From contig CANLGS010000055.1 in the NCBI GenBank assembly GCA_947490035.1, forward strand, positions 1 to 11,447: a stretch of 11,447 nucleotides of DNA, read 5' to 3'. The position numbers were made by a program, and so were the translations under genes. Below the pieces are notes generated by a model. The model was given only the letters and a program-made list of their open reading frames with translations. It had not been told where the DNA came from and searched no databases. Shown piece by piece: positions 8,282-11,447 of this stretch; positions within the stretch are counted from its first letter, which is position 1, and each line of letters opens with the position of its first letter. The stretch is from Gemmataceae bacterium (GTDB lineage: Bacteria; Planctomycetota; Planctomycetia; Gemmatales; Gemmataceae).

Positions 8282-8395
8282 AAGAGCCGCAGATGACGCA
8301 GAGGGACGCAGATCAAACCAAGAAGAAGCATTTGTTTTGAAAGCAATTCTGCTCTTGGTCTTGATCTGCGTCCCTCTGCGTCATCTGCGGCTCTT
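8282..8395. repeat. Long inverted repeat, 35-bp perfect arms (42 with one bulge)
   Basis: 8282-8316 (AAGAGCCGCAGATGACGCAG...) is the exact reverse complement of 8361-8395. After a single-base bulge at 8360, seven more pairs form between 8317-8323 and 8353-8359, leaving a 29-base loop. Within an arm the word GACGCAGA recurs with a 13-base period (at 8295 and 8308), and the right arm holds its complement. It fills most of the 143 bases between the GT-C-like gene (stop 8406-8408) and the protease start (8262). It would form a very stable hairpin in a shared transcript and could end or attenuate it. Similar GCAGAGGGACGCAGAT words are, from memory, widespread in Gemmata-type genomes. Confidence 0.9.
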
Positions 8396-8405
8396 TCTGC
8401 TGTGT

Positions 8406-9911
8406 TTAATACCGCACCCAGCCGTTGTACTCCATCAACTGCAACAGCCACGGGTTCCGCCACGGGTTCCACGCGGGGTAGAACACGCTCAGCACGCCGA
8501 AGCCCAACAGCACCGCGCAGAACAACCGCCCGGCCGCGCTGCGCGCGAGTCGGTCGGCGACCGGTGGAATCGCCAGCACCCACAACGGGATCAGCCAGAA
8601 CAGCCACCGCGGGCCGCTCGTGTTGCCGCCGTAGTTGTAGCTCTGCGTGCGCGTCAGGAAGAACACGAACACCGTCACCGAGACCACCAGCGTCATCGCC
8701 GCGAACACCTCCGGCGTCCACCCGGTGCCCTTCTTGTTGCCCCATAGCTTCCGCACCGCGGGCGCGCTCGTGATACCCATTCCGAGCAGCCCGACGAGCG
8801 CGAGCACCCACACCGGCGTCAGGCTGAACCACCCGTGATGCCCGAACGACAGGTGGAACGCGTACACCGTCGTCGGCTCGTCGTTGAAGTCGATGCCCTT
8901 CGCGGCCGGCGTGCCGCGCTTCGCCCAGTGGCTGCCCTCGAAGTTGTACCACGGCCCGCCGAACTCGCTGTACGCGGGCAGAAACTTGCCCATCGCCGCG
9001 TAGTTGGCAAGGAACAGAGCAACGAAGGGGAGCAGCGCGCACGGTAGGAAGAACAGCAGCGTATTGCGCGGCCGCGCGACCAGCAGCGGGAGGAAGAGCG
9101 CCGCGAAGAAGCACAGCGCCGGCAACTCGAACGTGGCCGCGAACGCCGCGAAGAACCCGCACACGCCGTAGCCCACCGGCGTCATGTCGCGGTTCTCGTG
9201 AATCGCGCGCAGCAGTGGGTAGCTCGCGAACAGCACGCAGTACGCGCCGGGCAGGTGGTTGTTCAGCGTGCCGGAGAACGTGAGGAGGAACGTGCCCAGC
9301 GCCGCGACCGCGAACGCGAGCAACTTCCCAAAGTCGGTCTTGCCCGTGATGTCGAGCAACCGCCCGATGAGCAGCAAGTAGATTGCGAACGGCAGCACGT
9401 TCCACGTCAGCACAATGGCGGGAATGACGAGCCAGCGGTCGCGCACGATGTCCCAACCCAGGACGCGGTTCAGCAGCCAGTATTCGCACGCGACGAGCGT
9501 CGCCATGAGCGGCGGCTTGCTGGAGTAGAACTCCTTCGTCTCGGGGTTCATCACGATGTCGAGGCTCTTGTAGCCCGGCTCCGCGACGATGCCCTCGTCC
9601 ACGTACTTCTTCGGGTCGTTCGGGTCGGGATAGGTCCGCTTGCCGATCACGAACGTCTGGTTGTGAACGAGCGCGCGAACGGTGGCCCAGCGCGACTTGT
9701 CGTTGGAACTGAAGGTGGGCACTGGGTCCGGGCGGGCCGTGGGCCACTTGCGGTCAGGCTCGGAGCCGTAGCCGCCCGGTTCCGACGCCTTGTAGCGGCT
9801 CGGCTCGATCACGTTCTCGGCGCCGACGGTCTTGGCCGCCGCGATAGCGACCGCCGCGACCGTGAGCAGCAGGAACGCGGAGCGGCGGATGTCGGACGGG
9901 TCGGCGGGCAT
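8406..9911 (-). CDS. Polytopic membrane protein, probable GT-C type glycosyltransferase
   Basis: A 501-residue integral membrane protein. The start is the ATG at 9909-9911 (MPADPSDIRR), with AGGAAG 7 bases upstream (9919-9924). The longer frame to 10007 (MAQTFLSVC...) is translated from an inverted repeat and should be rejected. Layout: a first membrane helix at about 10-27, a large extracytoplasmic region at 30-130 (rich in Pro, Asp and Lys), then YSSKPPLMATL at 129-139 before the second helix, followed by about nine more helices to 480. A second soluble-looking loop spans about 312-360. 'SSKPPL' at a helix start with an acidic first loop is reminiscent of PMT/ArnT-like GT-C enzymes, which use polyprenyl-phosphate sugars. 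I place it there by layout only, and the catalytic Asp is not certain. The neighbouring GT2 enzyme could supply the lipid-linked sugar. No other function is suggested by the sequence. Confidence 0.8.
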   Translation of the reverse strand: MPADPSDIRRSAFLLLTVAAVAIAAAKTVGAENVIEPSRYKASEPGGYGSEPDRKWPTARPDPVPTFSSNDKSRWATVRALVHNQTFVIGKRTYPDPNDPKKYVDEGIVAEPGYKSLDIVMNPETKEFYSSKPPLMATLVACEYWLLNRVLGWDIVRDRWLVIPAIVLTWNVLPFAIYLLLIGRLLDITGKTDFGKLLAFAVAALGTFLLTFSGTLNNHLPGAYCVLFASYPLLRAIHENRDMTPVGYGVCGFFAAFAATFELPALCFFAALFLPLLVARPRNTLLFFLPCALLPFVALFLANYAAMGKFLPAYSEFGGPWYNFEGSHWAKRGTPAAKGIDFNDEPTTVYAFHLSFGHHGWFSLTPVWVLALVGLLGMGITSAPAVRKLWGNKKGTGWTPEVFAAMTLVVSVTVFVFFLTRTQSYNYGGNTSGPRWLFWLIPLWVLAIPPVADRLARSAAGRLFCAVLLGFGVLSVFYPAWNPWRNPWLLQLMEYNGWVRY

Positions 9912-9918
9912 CGATTTG

Positions 9919-9924
9919 CTTCCT
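9919..9924 (-). promoter_or_regulatory. Ribosome binding site deciding the GT-C-like gene start
   Basis: AGGAAG on the minus strand, 7 bases before the ATG at 9909-9911. It is the best Shine-Dalgarno match in this part of the window. It supports the shorter start over the ATG at 10007, which lies inside the inverted repeat. Confidence 0.7.
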
Positions 9925-9928
9925 GTCT

Positions 9929-10018
9929 GGTCTTGTCTTCGTGGCACAGACATTCCTGTCTGTGCGGCTGGCCTGTCGAAGCACACAGACAGGAATGTCT
10001 GTGCCACAAGAGAAGACC
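9929..10018. repeat. Inverted repeat with 24-bp perfect core, about 34 bp in all
   Basis: GTGGCACAGACATTCCTGTC... (9941-9964) is the exact reverse complement of 9984-10007, with a 19-base loop. The stem extends outward through 9929-9939 and 10008-10018 with one bulge (9940) and one mismatch (9935/10012). Each arm is also internally near-palindromic (CACAGACA...TGTCTGTG). It has the same outer module as 5026-5088. It lies between the GT2 stop (10035) and the GT-C-like gene start, so a shared transcript would carry it as a large hairpin close to the downstream gene's ribosome binding site (9919-9924). Confidence 0.9.
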
Positions 10019-10034
10019 GCCACGGAGTGGCGGG

Positions 10035-11015
10035 CTACTCGCCAGCGCGCTCCGCGACGCTGAACGGGTCGTTGTCGAGCCACTTCCGCGCGACGGTCAT
10101 TTCCGCCGTCAGGCCCGCGAGCAAACACTGCGCGCCCAACAGACCACAACCCACCGACAGAATCAACACGACCTTCTGCGAAGTGTCCCCCGCGCCGAGC
10201 GTTTCGTCAAACAGCCGCACCAAGAGGTTCGCGAGGAGCAAAAAGAACCCGAACGCGCCGATCGCGCCGAACGTCAGCCCCCACGCGCCGAGGAAGTGGT
10301 TCGGCCGGCGCCCGAAGCCGGTCAGCAACCGCACGGTGGTGACATCCAGCGCGCCCTTGATGAACCGCTTCCAGCCGTACTTCGAGCTTCCGAACTTCCG
10401 CGCCCGGTGCTGGATTACCAACTCGCCCACCTTAAAGCCGCGAGCGGTCGCGAGTACCGGCACGAACCGGTGCAGCTCGCCGTACAGGTACACCTCGCGC
10501 AGCGCCTCGGCCCTGTACGCCTTCATGCCGCAGTTGTGGTCGTGCAGGTGAACGCCGGTCAGCACGCTGAGGAACTTGTTGAACACGCGACTCGGGAACA
10601 CCTTGTGCCAGGGGTCGTGCCGGACCTTCTTCCACCCGCTGACGACATCCAACCCGCCGCGAAGCGCTTCGAGGAAGCGCGGGATTTCGTGCGGGTCGTC
10701 CTGAAGGTCCGCGTCCATCGTGATGACGACACTTCCGCGCGCGGCGGAAAACCCGGCGGCGAGCGCCGCGGCCTTCCCGAAGTTGCGCCGGAACTTGAGG
10801 CCGCGCACGCGCTCGTCCTTCGCCGCGAGTTCGCGGACGATGTCCCACGACCCGTCCTTACTGCCGTCGTCGATGAACAGAATTTCGACGCGCTCCGGTA
10901 GCTTGGCCGCGACTTCGGCGATCTCCGCGTGCAGCGCGATGAGGCTCTCCCGCTCGTTGTAAACGGGGATCACCAGCGAGATGAACTGAGCGTCGGCGGG
11001 TTGCTCAGGAGGCAT
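10035..11015 (-). CDS. Membrane-anchored family 2 glycosyltransferase (DPM1/GtrB-like)
   Basis: A 326-residue GT2 enzyme, start ATG at 11013-11015 with GAGAAG 4 bases upstream, stop TAG at 10035-10037. The catalytic GT-A domain contains VIPVYNE (15-21), the nucleotide-binding DDGS (49-52), RRNFGKAAALAAGF (76-89), the metal-binding and substrate DADLQDDP (101-108), NCGMKAYR (141-148) and RKFGSSKYGWKRF (186-198). Two C-terminal membrane helices (about 221-248 and 261-284) and a short basic tail follow. This layout is that of polyprenyl-phosphate glycosyltransferases (dolichol-phosphate mannose synthase, GtrB, ArnC), which move a sugar from a nucleotide to undecaprenyl phosphate on the inner face of the membrane. 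The sugar cannot be told. Its start overlaps the upstream membrane protein gene by 11 bases, indicating translational coupling. A GT-C-like acceptor transferase follows downstream, so the three form a plausible sugar-transfer set. Confidence 0.93.
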   Translation of the reverse strand: MPPEQPADAQFISLVIPVYNERESLIALHAEIAEVAAKLPERVEILFIDDGSKDGSWDIVRELAAKDERVRGLKFRRNFGKAAALAAGFSAARGSVVITMDADLQDDPHEIPRFLEALRGGLDVVSGWKKVRHDPWHKVFPSRVFNKFLSVLTGVHLHDHNCGMKAYRAEALREVYLYGELHRFVPVLATARGFKVGELVIQHRARKFGSSKYGWKRFIKGALDVTTVRLLTGFGRRPNHFLGAWGLTFGAIGAFGFFLLLANLLVRLFDETLGAGDTSQKVVLILSVGCGLLGAQCLLAGLTAEMTVARKWLDNDPFSVAERAGE

Positions 11016-11447
11016 GGGGCTTCTCGTGGTGAATCGGAATCGTCTCGTCGTGGCGCACCGGCGGCGGGAGCGCGGGCTTGATCGCGTACAGCACTCCGCC
11101 CGCGACGACCTCGGCCACGGTCCAGGTGATCCGCAACGTCAGGGCGATCAGGAGCGCGACCTCGCCGGCCGGCTTCTCGCCGAGCATGAGGACGAACTGC
11201 CCCGCGAGCGCCCACTTCAACACGGTTTCGCGAGCGCCCAGCCCGCCGGGGGCGACCACGACCACGAACCCGGCGACGTAGCACAGCGCGACGGCGCCTA
11301 ACTCCGTGGCGAACGCCTCCAGGGTCCAGTCCGGCGCGTTCACGACCAGCCCGCGAATCGTCAGTCCGAGGCTGAGCGCCAACAGGCAGTAGCCGGCCGC
11401 ACCGTGGACCAACCCTTGCGCCAGCAGCGACACCGACGGCGCCGGCA
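11005..11447 (-). CDS. Membrane protein of the LPG synthase TM / flippase-like family, C-terminal part
   Basis: Only the C-terminal 147 residues or so are in the window. The frame is open to the right edge, and the GTG at 11433 is internal rather than a start. Stop TGA at 11005-11007. Membrane helices are visible, including one with GYCLLALSLGLTIRGLVV, then LGAVALCYVAGFVVVVAPGGLGARETVL. The latter 'YVAGF...PGGLGARE' pattern is the signature of the lysylphosphatidylglycerol synthase TM region / UPF0104 (AglD-, MprF-like) family. After a last helix (ALTLRITWTVAEVVAGGVLY) comes a short, His- and Pro-rich cytoplasmic tail. Members next to GT2 enzymes are thought to help move lipid-linked sugars, while MprF adds lysine to phosphatidylglycerol. 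Without the N-terminus I cannot choose between these. It overlaps the GT2 start by 11 bases, so the pair is co-translated. Confidence 0.85.
   Translation of the reverse strand, partial: PAPSVSLLAQGLVHGAAGYCLLALSLGLTIRGLVVNAPDWTLEAFATELGAVALCYVAGFVVVVAPGGLGARETVLKWALAGQFVLMLGEKPAGEVALLIALTLRITWTVAEVVAGGVLYAIKPALPPPVRHDETIPIHHEKPHAS

Noticed and set aside
8263..9747. Upstream extension of the protease frame to 9747, giving an 868-residue protein
   Set aside because: It is antiparallel-frame shadow of the GT-C-like gene on the same strand in another frame. It is Arg-rich and has no membrane helices, while the GT-C-like frame has clear helices and a good ribosome binding site.

Overview
The window looks like a chromosomal segment of a high-GC planctomycete, most likely from the Gemmata group. 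Four things point that way, and the assignment is an inference because no database could be searched. There is a FHA-GAF-sigma54 activator, GC-rich genes, long palindromes of the 'GTGGCACAG...CTGTGCCAC' and 'GCAGAGGGACGCAGATC' kinds between genes, and a spurious 'MAQTFLSVC' N-terminus read out of one of those palindromes. No gap between genes exceeds 300 bases, and I see no insertion sequence, CRISPR array or rRNA.

Left part (1-2802): a cluster of short GC-rich palindromic repeats runs into the 3' end of a small gene of unknown function (118-405, minus). Three plus-strand genes follow closely: a one-propeller WD40 protein (507-1412), a phospholipase D-like protein with a degenerate HKD motif and lower GC (1436-2395), and a small protein built from an internal proline-rich repeat (2449-2802).

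Middle (2819-5017): on the minus strand, initiation factor 1 (infA) is followed 9 bases later by a tRNA-shaped RNA with an AAU anticodon and non-canonical elbow nucleotides. Next come a beta-hydroxyacid dehydrogenase (minus) and a divergently transcribed LipA-type alpha/beta hydrolase (plus).

Right part (5096-11447): the genes are all on the minus strand. In transcription order they are the end of a flippase-like/LPG-synthase-type membrane protein, a membrane-anchored GT2 glycosyltransferase (11-base overlap), a polytopic protein resembling GT-C glycosyltransferases, a CPBP intramembrane protease, and a sigma54 activator. The first three plausibly work together in lipid-linked sugar transfer at the membrane. 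The FHA domain of the sigma54 activator is broken by a one-base frame change near 6861-6872. Three long inverted repeats sit at gene junctions: 5026-5088 (convergent), 8282-8395 and 9929-10018 (both between co-directional genes).

The most unusual item is the tRNA-like gene behind infA. The frameshifted regulator and the related hairpin family come next.
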